DNA of 64,000 bases, taken from contig OZ241910.1 in the NCBI GenBank assembly GCA_965203755.1, positions 496,001-560,000 on the forward strand, read 5' to 3'. A program made the position numbers and the translations under genes. The notes under the pieces were generated by a model, which did no database searches, was not told where the DNA came from, and saw only the letters and a list, made by a program, of their open reading frames with translations. Below, piece by piece: positions 24,905 through 33,635 of this stretch (its first letter is position 1; each line of letters begins with the position of its first letter). This DNA comes from UBA6055 sp965203755. Its GTDB lineage: Bacteria > Chloroflexota > Anaerolineae > Aggregatilineales > Phototrophicaceae.

Positions 24905-25980
24905 TGTCGGTCATCAAAATCCGCGGCATGATCGACCCGCACACTCACCTGCGCGATTTGGATTGGGCGCATAAGGGGAGTTTCGCATCAGAAACGCGGG
25001 CCGCCATCGCCGGCGGGTACTGGGCTGTTTTTGATATGCCCAACACGGCGCCATCCACCGTCGATGAGGCGCGGCTGGCGCGCAAGCTGGCTTTGATTGA
25101 CCGCGCCGCTCACTGCGACTGGGGGCTCTATTTTGGCGCGGCGCAAGTCGATAACACCGCCGAATATGAAAAAATCGCTTCATCGGTCTGCGGTCTAAAA
25201 ATCTACAGCAATTCCACCACAGGCGATTTGCTGCTAGACCGGCAATCCGACCGCGCGAAACATTACCGCGCCTGGACCGCCGATAAACCGGTGGCTGTCC
25301 ATGCCGAAGGCGACACGGTGGGTGACATCCTCGAATTGGTTGGGAGGCATCGCCGGCCGACCCATTTTCTGCATATCAGCGCCAAACAAGAGATTGATCT
25401 GCTCACCCAAGCCAAAGAAGCCGGTTTGCCGATCACAGTCGGCGTCTGTCCGCATCATCTGTTTCTGACCGAAGCTGACCTGCCGGCGCTGGGCGCATTG
25501 GGCTTGATGAAACCCGAACTCAAGACCAAACGCGATCAGCAGGCCCTGTGGCGGGCGATTGCGGGCGGCATCGTCGACGTCATTGAATCTGACCATGCGC
25601 CGCATACCCTTGCCGAAAAGGCATCGGACTCGCCGCCATACGGCGTACCCGGCTTAGAGACTACCTTGGGGCTGATGCTGCAAGCGGTAAAAGACGGCCG
25701 GCTGCCGCTGGAATCGGCGGCGGCCATGCTGTCCGACAATGCACAGCGCATCTGGAACATCAGCCCGCCAGCCGAGACCTATACTTTGGTCGACACGGCG
25801 CCAAGCCATCGCGTCGCCGGGGCGAATCTGATGACCCAGTGCGGCTGGTCGCCTTTTGAAGGCATGACGATTAGCGGGAGAATCCTTGAAGTTTGGATTC
25901 GCGGCCGTCGGGTCTATGACGGCGAACAGGTCCTAAGCGCCGCCGGCTTTGGCGGCAATCTCTTTGGGCTGACCGAATGA
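24904..25980 (+). CDS. pyrC: Dihydroorotase
   Basis: This enzyme cyclises carbamoyl aspartate to dihydroorotate. The 358-residue amidohydrolase shows DPHTHLRD (metal-binding His pair), MPNTAP, the Lys expected to be carboxylated in CGLKIYSNS, VHAEG, HISAKQEI, CPHHLF and the catalytic Asp in ESDHAPH. It is shorter than typical type-I enzymes (about 420), closer to compact forms. It starts in a one-base overlap with pyrB and ends in a four-base overlap with pyrD, so translation is coupled. Confidence 0.92.
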   Translation: MSVIKIRGMIDPHTHLRDLDWAHKGSFASETRAAIAGGYWAVFDMPNTAPSTVDEARLARKLALIDRAAHCDWGLYFGAAQVDNTAEYEKIASSVCGLKIYSNSTTGDLLLDRQSDRAKHYRAWTADKPVAVHAEGDTVGDILELVGRHRRPTHFLHISAKQEIDLLTQAKEAGLPITVGVCPHHLFLTEADLPALGALGLMKPELKTKRDQQALWRAIAGGIVDVIESDHAPHTLAEKASDSPPYGVPGLETTLGLMLQAVKDGRLPLESAAAMLSDNAQRIWNISPPAETYTLVDTAPSHRVAGANLMTQCGWSPFEGMTISGRILEVWIRGRRVYDGEQVLSAAGFGGNLFGLTE

Positions 25981-27155
25981 GAGCGCCGCTGAAAAGGCTG
26001 CTGCTGACCGCCTTGAACGCCGGATACCAGCAGCTTAACAAGCGTCTGATTTTCAAGGCATCGGCGCAGGATGCCCATGAATCGACCATCCGACTGCTTC
26101 GATTTTTGGAGCGGTCTCCCCTGTCGTCGCGATTAGCTGGCTTCCTGCACCTGATGACATTCACCGACAGCCCGACCGATGTCGGCGGCCTGCGTTTGTC
26201 ACATCCTCTAATTTTGGCGGCCGGATTCGTCAAAGGCGATGGATTCCACAGCGAGGCCGAGGCTTTGGCGGCGCTTTCGCAATCAAAGCGCAATATCATC
26301 CCTGGCTGGCGAATTATGCCGGCGCTGGTGGGCCCGGTCGAATTGGGTTCATTCACCCGTTATCCGCGCATGGGCAACGAAGGCGCGGTGGTCTGGCGCG
26401 ATATTGAGTCGCAGTCGATTCAGAATCGGGTCGGCTTGAAGAACCCCGGCGCCAGGGCGGCGGCGCAGTTCCTCGCTCAAAGGAAAAACAAGCTGCCGAA
26501 AGAGTTCGGCATCAACATCGCGGTATCGCCCGGCGTCCATGATATCCAGCAGCGGCAGGCCGAAGTGATTGAATCGGTCGAATTTTTTATCGCCGCCGGC
26601 GTCCTGCCGACCTGGTTCACGCTCAACATCAGCTGCCCCAATACAGACGATGACCCGCTTGGCTATCAGCTGGAAGCGGAAACCCGTCAGCTGTGCCGCG
26701 CCTTCATCGCTCATCTGCGGGCTCACAGCCTGGGCATGCCCTTGTGGGTCAAGATCAGCCCAAACCTCGCCGGCGGCCAATATCATGCGCTGATTCGGAT
26801 CTTTGATGAGGTGGGGGTCAAAGCGATTGTCGCCACGAATACCCGGCCCCAAGCAAGCCCCGATGATGCGACGCCGGCCGGGGTGGGCGGCGGCAAATTA
26901 TTCGAGGCGGCGCTGGCGGCGGCCGCCGAGCTTTGCTTGGAAAAACGGCGCATGAATTATGCCGTCGATTTGATCGGCTGCGGTGGAATCATTGACGGCG
27001 CGACTTATCGGGACTATCGCCGGCTGGGCGTCAAAGCGGCGCAGTACTGGTCGGCCATCGTTTACCGCGGCCCCTTGGCGGCCGCCATCATCGAAAGCGA
27101 GCTTCCACAGCATGACTGCGAATACGAAGCAATCCACAGCGAAAGCCCTGCTTGA
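25977..27155 (+). CDS. pyrD: Dihydroorotate dehydrogenase with class-2-like length and class-1-like catalytic Cys
   Basis: This FMN enzyme oxidises dihydroorotate to orotate. The 392-residue protein has an N-terminal helical extension (RLIFKASAQDAHESTIRLLRFL) like membrane-bound, quinone-linked class 2 enzymes. The catalytic loop, however, reads NISCPNT, with Cys as in class 1, where class 2 usually has Ser. No pyrK gene, the partner of NAD-linked class 1B enzymes, is present in the operon. The segment LILAAGFVKGDGF is the FMN-proximal part. Its electron acceptor is therefore uncertain. It overlaps pyrE by 44 bases. Confidence 0.9.
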   Translation: MRAPLKRLLLTALNAGYQQLNKRLIFKASAQDAHESTIRLLRFLERSPLSSRLAGFLHLMTFTDSPTDVGGLRLSHPLILAAGFVKGDGFHSEAEALAALSQSKRNIIPGWRIMPALVGPVELGSFTRYPRMGNEGAVVWRDIESQSIQNRVGLKNPGARAAAQFLAQRKNKLPKEFGINIAVSPGVHDIQQRQAEVIESVEFFIAAGVLPTWFTLNISCPNTDDDPLGYQLEAETRQLCRAFIAHLRAHSLGMPLWVKISPNLAGGQYHALIRIFDEVGVKAIVATNTRPQASPDDATPAGVGGGKLFEAALAAAAELCLEKRRMNYAVDLIGCGGIIDGATYRDYRRLGVKAAQYWSAIVYRGPLAAAIIESELPQHDCEYEAIHSESPA

Positions 27156-27756
27156 CATTGGGGCGGTCGGCTTTTCACCGAACTCGCCGGTGACGTTCAA
27201 GTCGGGAATGGTATCGCCGGTTTATGTCGACAACCGCCAGCTGATTTATCATCCGACCGCTTGGCATACGATTATCGAAGGCTTCCGGGCAAAGCTCGAG
27301 ACCCTGGCGCTGGACTATGAGCTTATCGCTGGCGTCGCCGTGGGCGGCGTCCCCCATAGCTCGGCGCTTGCCTACATGATGAACATCCCGTCGATATTCA
27401 TCCGCAAGGAAGCCAAGCGGCACGGCAGGATCAGGCGCATCGAAGGCGGCGCCGTCAGCCAAAAAAAGGCGCTTTTGCTAGAAGACCTGGTCACCACCGG
27501 CGGCAGCAGCCTTTCCGCCGTGCGCGCCTTGAGAGAAGCCGGCGCCATCGTTTCTGATTTGGCTGCGATTGTGAGCTATGGTTTCAGCGAAGCCGACCGG
27601 GCTTTCGCACAGGCTGGAGTCAGGCTGCACACCCTAACCGATTTCGAGACCCTGCTCGAAGCCGCCCTAGGCCGGCGGCTGTTCACCGATGCCGAAGCCG
27701 CTGTGATTCGAGATTGGTTTGCCGACCCGCATGGCTGGAGGGAGAAGCGCCTATGA
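27112..27756 (+). CDS. pyrE: Orotate phosphoribosyltransferase
   Basis: This enzyme joins orotate and PRPP to give OMP. From the ATG at 27112 it has 214 residues, the normal size. It shows FKSGMVSPVYVDNRQL at the N-terminus, the RKEAKRHG catalytic loop and the PRPP-binding motif ALLLEDLVTTGGSS. The frame is open upstream to 26983, but that part lies inside pyrD and does not resemble the family. The start lies 44 bases before the pyrD stop, and the end overlaps pyrF by four bases. Confidence 0.93.
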   Translation: MTANTKQSTAKALLDIGAVGFSPNSPVTFKSGMVSPVYVDNRQLIYHPTAWHTIIEGFRAKLETLALDYELIAGVAVGGVPHSSALAYMMNIPSIFIRKEAKRHGRIRRIEGGAVSQKKALLLEDLVTTGGSSLSAVRALREAGAIVSDLAAIVSYGFSEADRAFAQAGVRLHTLTDFETLLEAALGRRLFTDAEAAVIRDWFADPHGWREKRL

Positions 27757-28553
27757 ACGCGGTCGATAAATACAATCAGCGCGCGGCTGATATTCATTCG
27801 CTGGTTTGCGTCGGGCTGGACAGCGACATCAACCGGCTGCCGCTTCGATTTGGCAGCCAGGCATGGCCGCAATTCGCATTCAACCGCCACATCATGGAGC
27901 AAACCGCCCCTTTCGCGGCGGCGTTCAAGTTTAACATGGCTTTTTACGAGGCAAATGGCGCCGAAGGCTGGCGGCAGCTGGCTCTGTCGCTGGCGCATTC
28001 GCAAAAGCATCATCCCGATATCCTGACCATCTGCGATGCAAAACGTTCCGACATCGGCAGCACCAGCGCGGCTTATGCCCAAGCCATATTTGACCAACTC
28101 GGCTTTGATGCCGTCACGCTCAACCCTTATCTGGGTCGGGATGCGCTCCAGCCTTTCTTGGACTATTCGGACAAAGCCGCCATCATCCTTTGCCGCACAT
28201 CCAACGCCGGTTCAGGGGAATTGCAGAATTTACGGGTGGGCAAAGGGCCTTTGTGGCAAATCGTCGCCGAGCGGGTCGCATCGGAGTGGAACAGCAGCAG
28301 GAATTGCATGCTTGTCGCCGCCGCCAACTATCCCGATGAAATGGCGCAGATTCGAGCTTTGGTCGGCGATATGACGCTGCTGGCGCCTGGCATCGGCGCG
28401 CAGGGCGGCGACGTTGAAGCCGCCGTCACGGCCGGGCTGAACCGCCATGGTCGGGGACTTATCATTAACTCTTCGCGCGGCATTATCTTTGATGACCATC
28501 CGGCGCAGGCCGCCGCGGCCCTCCGCAATCGCATCAACCGCTATCGGCGCTAA
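27753..28553 (+). CDS. pyrF: Orotidine 5'-phosphate decarboxylase (type 2)
   Basis: This is the last step to UMP. The 266-residue product is of the longer type-2 group (PyrF2), with VGLDSDI near the N-terminus, KFNMAFYEANG, and the catalytic DAKRSDIG loop, followed by TLNPYLGRDALQPF. GGAGGGAG precedes the ATG, which overlaps the pyrE stop as ATGA. An upstream in-frame ATG at 27714 has no ribosome site. Its 3' end overlaps the convergent MaoC-type gene by four bases, leaving no room for an intergenic terminator. Confidence 0.95.
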   Translation: MNAVDKYNQRAADIHSLVCVGLDSDINRLPLRFGSQAWPQFAFNRHIMEQTAPFAAAFKFNMAFYEANGAEGWRQLALSLAHSQKHHPDILTICDAKRSDIGSTSAAYAQAIFDQLGFDAVTLNPYLGRDALQPFLDYSDKAAIILCRTSNAGSGELQNLRVGKGPLWQIVAERVASEWNSSRNCMLVAAANYPDEMAQIRALVGDMTLLAPGIGAQGGDVEAAVTAGLNRHGRGLIINSSRGIIFDDHPAQAAAALRNRINRYRR

Positions 28554-29017
28554 GACGGCGACATCATCAAGAGCGTCAAACTGCCCTTCTGCGCCACTTC
28601 GCCATCTTGCTTGATGATACAGATCGCCAGCGTCACCAGCCCGCCGCCCAGCCGCCTTGCCGCTTGGGTTGCGGTCACTTGAAGTTCGGCATGAATGGTA
28701 TCGCCAATGTAGACCGGGGCGCTGAATTTCATTTCGAAGCCGCGAAACCCAAGCACGGTGCGCTCCAGTATCCCCAGTTGATAAGCCTGCCCGACCGCAT
28801 AGCTCGCCGTCAGCATCCCATGCGCCACCCGCTGCCCCATAAAGGCCGTTTTGCAGTATTCGGCGTCGGTGTGCATGGGATTAAAATCGCCGGTGAGGGC
28901 CGCAAACTGCACCAGATCGGATTCGGTAATCGTGCGGCCGCGGGTTCGCATCTTGGCGCCGACTTCAAATTCTTCAAAATACAGACCGCGCGGCGCATCT
29001 GTTTCTAGCTTGAGCAT
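28550..29017 (-). CDS. MaoC-like dehydratase (R-specific enoyl-CoA hydratase type)
   Basis: This is a 155-residue single hot-dog domain. The hydratase-2 motif is visible as GDFNPMHTD followed by RVAHGMLTA, giving the Asp, Asn and His of the active-site overhang. Such proteins (PhaJ-like) hydrate trans-2-enoyl-CoA to R-3-hydroxyacyl-CoA. The real acyl-CoA substrate is unknown. It is a single gene convergent with pyrF, and the neighbours give no pathway context. Confidence 0.88.
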   Translation of the reverse strand: MLKLETDAPRGLYFEEFEVGAKMRTRGRTITESDLVQFAALTGDFNPMHTDAEYCKTAFMGQRVAHGMLTASYAVGQAYQLGILERTVLGFRGFEMKFSAPVYIGDTIHAELQVTATQAARRLGGGLVTLAICIIKQDGEVAQKGSLTLLMMSPS

Positions 29018-29082
29018 CCATCACTCCTCTTAGTCGCTGTTCTTATCATAAGTAATCAAGCGGTCAAGGATGACGCCGGGGT

Positions 29083-31215
29083 TCACACTGGAAAGGCGTT
29101 TCCGATAAGCGGCGCGATCACCAGCGAGACGATTGCCAGCAGTTTGAGCAGGATGTTCAGCGAAGGACCCGAGGTGTCTTTGAAGGGGTCGCCGACCGTA
29201 TCGCCAACGACGGCGGCTTTATGGGCATCAGAGCCTTTGCCGCCATAGTTGCCGGCTTCGATGTTTTTCTTGGCGTTATCCCAGGCGCCGCCGGCGTTTG
29301 CCATCATCACAGCCAGCATGAATGCGGACACCAGCGAGCCCAAGAGCACGCCAACCAGCGAGATGGGCGCGATAAAATCACCCAGCGCATTGCCATTGCC
29401 CAGCGCAGCCAGCAAAGCCATGCCCACCGGCACGCCCACAGCGATCACCCCCGGCAGCAGCATTTGCCGGATGGCGCTGTCGGTGCTGATCGCCACGCAG
29501 CGTTCATAGTCCGGCTCGGCTTTGCCTTCCATAATCCCTTTGATTTCGCGGAACTGGCGGCGGACTTCCTCGACAATCCGCTGCGCCGCATCACCCACCG
29601 CGACCATCGTCAAGGCGCTGAAGACATACGGCAGCAAGCCACCGATAAACAGCCCGGTGACGAACTGCGGATTAAGCAGAAGCTCGGCTGGGTTCACGGC
29701 GGCGCCCAATGCCGCGCTGCCGCCGGCGGTTAATGCGGTGATGAAGGCGGCTGTCAAAGCCAAAGCGGTCATCGCCGCCGAGCCAATGGCAAAGCCCTTG
29801 CCGGTGGCGGCGGTGGTGTTCCCCAGGCTGTCCAGCGCGTCGGTGCGGCTGCGGACTTCCGCCGGCAAATCTGACATTTCGGCAATGCCGCCGGCGTTGT
29901 CGGCGACTGGTCCATAGGCGTCGGTCGCCAACGTGATGCCCAATGTGGACAGCATGCCCACGGCCGCCACGGCAACGCCGTACAATCCAGCCTGGGAGGT
30001 GGCTATGAGGGTAACGGCAACCACGATAATGACCGGCGCCAGGGTACTCATCATGCCCAGCGCCAGGCCGCGAATGACCACGATGCCGGCGCCGCCTTCA
30101 GCCGAGGCCGACAGGGATTGGGTTGGGCCATAGGTATCGGCGGTGAAGTATTCGGTAAAGTATCCAATCAGCACGCCGCCGACTAGGCCGCTAAGGGTCG
30201 CCACGACAATGCCGAGGCCGGCATCGCCAAAGGGGAGCGCCAGCCCCAGCGCGACAATCACGGCGGCAATCAAGCCCGAGGCGCTGTAAATGCCGGTGCG
30301 TATGCTGCCCAGCAGTTTTTCTTGGTCGGCGCCCTCTTCGGTTCGGACCAAAAAACTGGCGATCATGCTGATGATGAGGCCGGCGGTCGCCACCAAAAGC
30401 GGAAAGACCTGCGCCGCCATCAAGCCATCGCCGACAAAGGCGCCGGCGGTCGTCGCCAGCGAAATCGCCGCGATGATGGAACTGGCATAGCTTTCAAATA
30501 GATCCGATCCCATGCCGGCGACGTCGCCGACGTTATCGCCGACGTTGTCGGCAATGGTGGCGGGATTGCGCGGGTCATCTTCGGGGATGCCGGCTTCGGT
30601 TTTGCCAACCAGGTCGGCGCCGACGTCGGCCGCTTTGGTATAGATGCCGCCGCCGACGCGGGCGAAGATGGCAATCGAGGTGCCGCCGAAGCCAAAGCCA
30701 GCCAGAGCCGATGCCGCTTGGGCCGCATCGCCCAGTTGATTGACAAACACAATAAAGAGAACGCTGATGCCAAGCAGCGCCAGCGACACGACCATGGTGC
30801 TCATCACGGTGCCGCTGGCGAATGCCACCCGCAAGCCTTGGTTCAGGCTTTTGGAGGCCGCCTGCGCTGTGCGAACATTGGCGCGCACGGCGATATACAT
30901 GCCAATGTAACCCGACAAACCGGAGGCCAAGGCGCCCAGCACAAAAGCCACCGCCGTTAAAATCGACATCCCGGAACCAGGCACCGAACTCAAGATGACC
31001 AAGGCGGCTGTCACAATCAGCACCAAAATGCCGACGGCGCGGTATTCGCGGCGCAGAAAGGCCTGGGCGCCGGTTTGGATCGCGGCCGCAATCTGCTTCA
31101 TGCGGTCGGTGCCTTCATCCTGCGCCAATACAAAGCTGCGTTGATACCAAGCAAATGCCAAGCCAATCACGGCGGCGGCGACAGCAATCACAACGGCTGC
31201 ATTCATATCTATCAT
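29083..31215 (-). CDS. hppA: Membrane-bound ion-translocating pyrophosphatase
   Basis: This integral membrane enzyme couples PPi hydrolysis to H+ or Na+ export. The product has 710 residues and about 16 membrane segments. Substrate motifs are intact: DVGADLVGKTEAGIPEDD, NPATIADNVGDNVGDVAGMG and, near the C-terminus, DTVGDPFKDTSGPSLN. The segment GNTTAATGKG has Ala where K+-independent enzymes have Lys, so a K+-dependent type is predicted. I cannot decide the pumped ion. The ATG at 31215 follows GGGAG; an upstream in-frame extension to 31329 is Cys/Lys-rich and unlikely. Confidence 0.96.
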   Translation of the reverse strand: MIDMNAAVVIAVAAAVIGLAFAWYQRSFVLAQDEGTDRMKQIAAAIQTGAQAFLRREYRAVGILVLIVTAALVILSSVPGSGMSILTAVAFVLGALASGLSGYIGMYIAVRANVRTAQAASKSLNQGLRVAFASGTVMSTMVVSLALLGISVLFIVFVNQLGDAAQAASALAGFGFGGTSIAIFARVGGGIYTKAADVGADLVGKTEAGIPEDDPRNPATIADNVGDNVGDVAGMGSDLFESYASSIIAAISLATTAGAFVGDGLMAAQVFPLLVATAGLIISMIASFLVRTEEGADQEKLLGSIRTGIYSASGLIAAVIVALGLALPFGDAGLGIVVATLSGLVGGVLIGYFTEYFTADTYGPTQSLSASAEGGAGIVVIRGLALGMMSTLAPVIIVVAVTLIATSQAGLYGVAVAAVGMLSTLGITLATDAYGPVADNAGGIAEMSDLPAEVRSRTDALDSLGNTTAATGKGFAIGSAAMTALALTAAFITALTAGGSAALGAAVNPAELLLNPQFVTGLFIGGLLPYVFSALTMVAVGDAAQRIVEEVRRQFREIKGIMEGKAEPDYERCVAISTDSAIRQMLLPGVIAVGVPVGMALLAALGNGNALGDFIAPISLVGVLLGSLVSAFMLAVMMANAGGAWDNAKKNIEAGNYGGKGSDAHKAAVVGDTVGDPFKDTSGPSLNILLKLLAIVSLVIAPLIGNAFPV

Positions 31216-31298
31216 CAATTCCGACTCCCTTATGTTGATTATCTGGCTAGCTTCCCGCTTGCAAGCGTCGGGAAGATAACACGTTCCACAGTTAGAGA

Positions 31299-31326
31299 AT
31301 AGTAACCTACTTTTACATTTTTTCAA
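31299..31326 (-). promoter_or_regulatory. Possible promoter of hppA
   Basis: On the minus strand TTGAAA (31321-31326), a 16-bp spacer and TACTAT (31299-31304) form a moderate sigma70-like site about 85 bases before the hppA start. Confidence 0.4.
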
Positions 31327-31366
31327 CACTGGACTAAGATTTGATCTGGGAAATCACATCCAAAGC

Positions 31367-31390
31367 GCGGCCTTTTAGTCGCCTTTGGCA
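31367..31390. repeat. Palindromic intergenic motif, copy 2
   Basis: Reading the minus strand, GCCAAAGGCGACTAAAAGGC is nearly the same as 9911-9930, with one indel and one substitution over the core. Both copies lie upstream of minus-strand genes. Confidence 0.35.
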
Positions 31391-31611
31391 GCTTGTTCTG
31401 TGATATCCTTCGTCGGAGGCGCAGCTTGGACAATGAGCCGAAGGATTATTTTTGGCATCCGGACGGCGCGAATCGGGACGTTTTAAGATAAATGGCGCAT
31501 CCAATGCGTTTTTAGCGGTCAAAAAGGTTTTTAATGGGTCAAATCGGTTCATTCAGTGTCCTTCGTTTCATTTTTAATTGCCGTCACTGCGCCGTGTTCG
31601 AGCGTCTACCC

Positions 31612-31670
31612 GCCACCAGCTGCCACCAGTTGCCACTTGTTGCCATTTGTTGCCATTTGTTGCCAAAAAC
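31612..31670. repeat. 10-bp tandem repeat, about six units
   Basis: Units GCCACCAGCT, GCCACCAGTT, GCCACTTGTT, GCCATTTGTT, GCCATTTGTT and a partial GCCAAAAACG follow each other without gaps. The last complete units are identical, suggesting slipped-strand growth. It lies about 100 bases upstream of the -35 box of the next gene. Confidence 0.75.
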
Positions 31671-31766
31671 GGCATACTTGCTGCCGCGATTTTGGGCGGG
31701 GCAGAGCCAATCAAGGACAGGGGCGCGGGGCTTGGGCGCGTTTGTCCAGCCCAAATCGCCACACGC

Positions 31767-31795
31767 TTGACAAAAGGCAGGCGCTTAGGTATTGT
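31767..31795 (+). promoter_or_regulatory. Predicted promoter of the secreted beta-helix gene
   Basis: A perfect TTGACA (31767-31772), a 17-bp spacer and TATTGT (31790-31795) lie about 130 bases upstream of the start codon. Confidence 0.6.
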
Positions 31796-31926
31796 ATGAA
31801 AGGGTATGATGATGTGGTCTCGGCGCGATGTGGCAAATAGGAACGGCTGCTCAAAATGAATAGTAAATATCATAAAAAGCTTCGCCGCCGCATATTCTGG
31901 GGATACCTTTGGAAAGAGGCATCCCG

Positions 31927-33177
31927 ATGAAATTCACCGCTTCCTCTCCTGCCAGGAACGTTCTGCTTAGCTGCTTATTCTTGATCGTCTTCCTTGCTGC
32001 TCCAGTCCAAAGCCAGACGACAACTCTAACGCCAGCTGCAACGGCGGCGCCAACGGCGATATCTAATCCGACGACGAACCTGGCGTCTTGCGGTCTGCCG
32101 GCGGGTTTCGCAAGATTCAGCGACACAGCCACTGTGACCACCTTCAACATGAGCGCGGACTGCACCGCTGCCGATGGTTACAGCCCAACAAACAGCTTTC
32201 TGACTTTTGATTCGGGCGCCTTCACCATCAACGGCAACGGCAACAGCATCACCGGAACAACCAATGGGCGCATTATATGGGTAAGAGGCGGCGCAACTCT
32301 CAATCTGAACAATGCTGTCATTGACAATGCCGGCAATTCGGGGGGATATCTCATTCAGGTGGAAGGTGGCGCGACGCTTAACATCAGCGACACTATCTTC
32401 AGAAACAATGTGGGACAAGGCATCCGTTTGCTAAACACCGGGGAAATTCATCTTACGAATGTACAGTTCCTGAACAACCAGCAAACGAGCCCGGCGGTTG
32501 GATTCATTCATATCCTTGCAGCAGCCCCGACTCCCAATACCAATGCTCGAGTAACGATAAACAACGCCATCTTCCAGGGGAACACCGGCGCCAATAATGT
32601 GATCGCGAACGCCGGCGGCTATCTCACCTTCAGCGGCTGCCTCACCTTCAGCGGCAATTTTGCCCAGACGGGCGAAAACCCGGAGCCGTCAGGCAACTGG
32701 AACGGCGCCAACATCACCGACTCCAGCACGGGTCTCTGTTTGCCGGGCTTTGTCACCCCCACTCCCACTCCCATTCTCGACCCTAAAGAAAAGAAGAAAG
32801 CGACGTCGGGCCTATCAGCATCAGCAACGTCGCGACCGCTGGCAGTGACCTGTCACGACTTGTCCCAAGCCACCGACATTGTCGTTCATGCCACGCATGG
32901 TTTGGCGAGCGGCGTGCAGTGCCAGCAGCTTGACGGCGGTGGAGTCGGCGTGCAGTCGATTGTAGATGCCGGCTTTATTGATGCTGTGGATATCTGGGGC
33001 TATGTCGAGCAGGGGGTTGAAGTCTGCTTTCCGCAGGCAGGCTATCTGCTGTTTTTGGATGCGCGAACGATACCGCGCGCCATCGCGCCATTGGCATCCT
33101 ACATCGCCAACGACATGACCTGCACCTTGATTAAGACGCCCGGCTCGATTGTGCTGATGCCATCGCAGCAGCCATGA
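31927..33177 (+). CDS. Secreted protein with right-handed beta-helix-like repeats
   Basis: The 416-residue product starts with a clear signal peptide (LLSCLFLIVFLAAPVQSQ). Residues about 80-260 are a series of short beta repeats rich in Asn, Gly and Thr (for example GGATLNLNNAVIDNAG, GGATLNISDTIFRNNVG), the pattern of parallel beta-helix or polymorphic-outer-membrane type proteins. A PTPTPI linker follows, then a C-terminal domain with paired Cys residues that ends in SIVLMP. Likely a cell-surface or extracellular protein; no catalytic residues are evident. AAAGAGG precedes the ATG at 31927; an earlier in-frame start at 31909 lacks a site. Confidence 0.75.
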   Translation: MKFTASSPARNVLLSCLFLIVFLAAPVQSQTTTLTPAATAAPTAISNPTTNLASCGLPAGFARFSDTATVTTFNMSADCTAADGYSPTNSFLTFDSGAFTINGNGNSITGTTNGRIIWVRGGATLNLNNAVIDNAGNSGGYLIQVEGGATLNISDTIFRNNVGQGIRLLNTGEIHLTNVQFLNNQQTSPAVGFIHILAAAPTPNTNARVTINNAIFQGNTGANNVIANAGGYLTFSGCLTFSGNFAQTGENPEPSGNWNGANITDSSTGLCLPGFVTPTPTPILDPKEKKKATSGLSASATSRPLAVTCHDLSQATDIVVHATHGLASGVQCQQLDGGGVGVQSIVDAGFIDAVDIWGYVEQGVEVCFPQAGYLLFLDARTIPRAIAPLASYIANDMTCTLIKTPGSIVLMPSQQP

Positions 33178-33269
33178 CAACTCACCACAGACAGACACCG
33201 AGAAAAGATGAACCGTCCATTTCTCTGTATCTCATATATGACGGTCTTTCCAGCCGCGGGGAAAACAAA

Positions 33270-33635
33270 ATGAGCCGAACGCAGCAAACCGGCGCTCGCG
33301 GGGAACGGCTGGCGCGGAATTATCTCATTCGGCAGGGTTATACGATTTTGGATACCAACTGGTCAACGTCTTTTGGCGAACTCGACATCGTGGCGCGGTT
33401 CAAGGGCATGTATGTCTTTGTCGAAGTCAAAACGCGCCGCAGCCGCGATACGGAATCGGCTTTGGCAGGCGTCACCGCCGCCAAGCATGACCGCATCATC
33501 AAGGCCGTTTATCAATATCTGCACGACAAACAGCTTGACGAGGATGCTGGCTGGCGGATTGACGTCATCGGCATCGCGCTCGGCCACAGCCAGGCTCCGA
33601 TTATTGATCATGTGGAGGACGCTTTTGACTGGTAA
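33270..33635 (+). CDS. yraN: YraN/UPF0102 family endonuclease-fold protein
   Basis: A 121-residue protein, the usual family size. It has GARGERLARNYLIRQGY at the N-terminus and the restriction-nuclease-like core GELDIV...FVEVKTRR, with the Glu, Asp and Glu-x-Lys residues of the PD-(D/E)XK fold. Its biological role is not settled. The ATG at 33270 follows GGGGA; an upstream extension to 33174 is probably non-coding. It overlaps miaA by 11 bases and heads a run that includes miaA, moaC, moaDE and rnc. Confidence 0.9.
   Translation: MSRTQQTGARGERLARNYLIRQGYTILDTNWSTSFGELDIVARFKGMYVFVEVKTRRSRDTESALAGVTAAKHDRIIKAVYQYLHDKQLDEDAGWRIDVIGIALGHSQAPIIDHVEDAFDW

Larger units (their letters stand above)
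31330..31766. other. Intergenic region without a convincing gene
   Basis: This stretch between hppA and the beta-helix gene holds a second copy of a palindromic motif (31367-31390) and a 10-bp tandem repeat (31612-31670). A 72-codon minus-strand frame (31334-31552) has two Cys residues (CPSC) but no ribosome site or recognisable family. I see no RNA gene. Confidence 0.5.

Noticed and set aside
31334..31552. Minus-strand 72-codon frame with a CPSC motif
   Set aside because: No ribosome site, no recognisable family and it overlaps a non-coding palindromic repeat.
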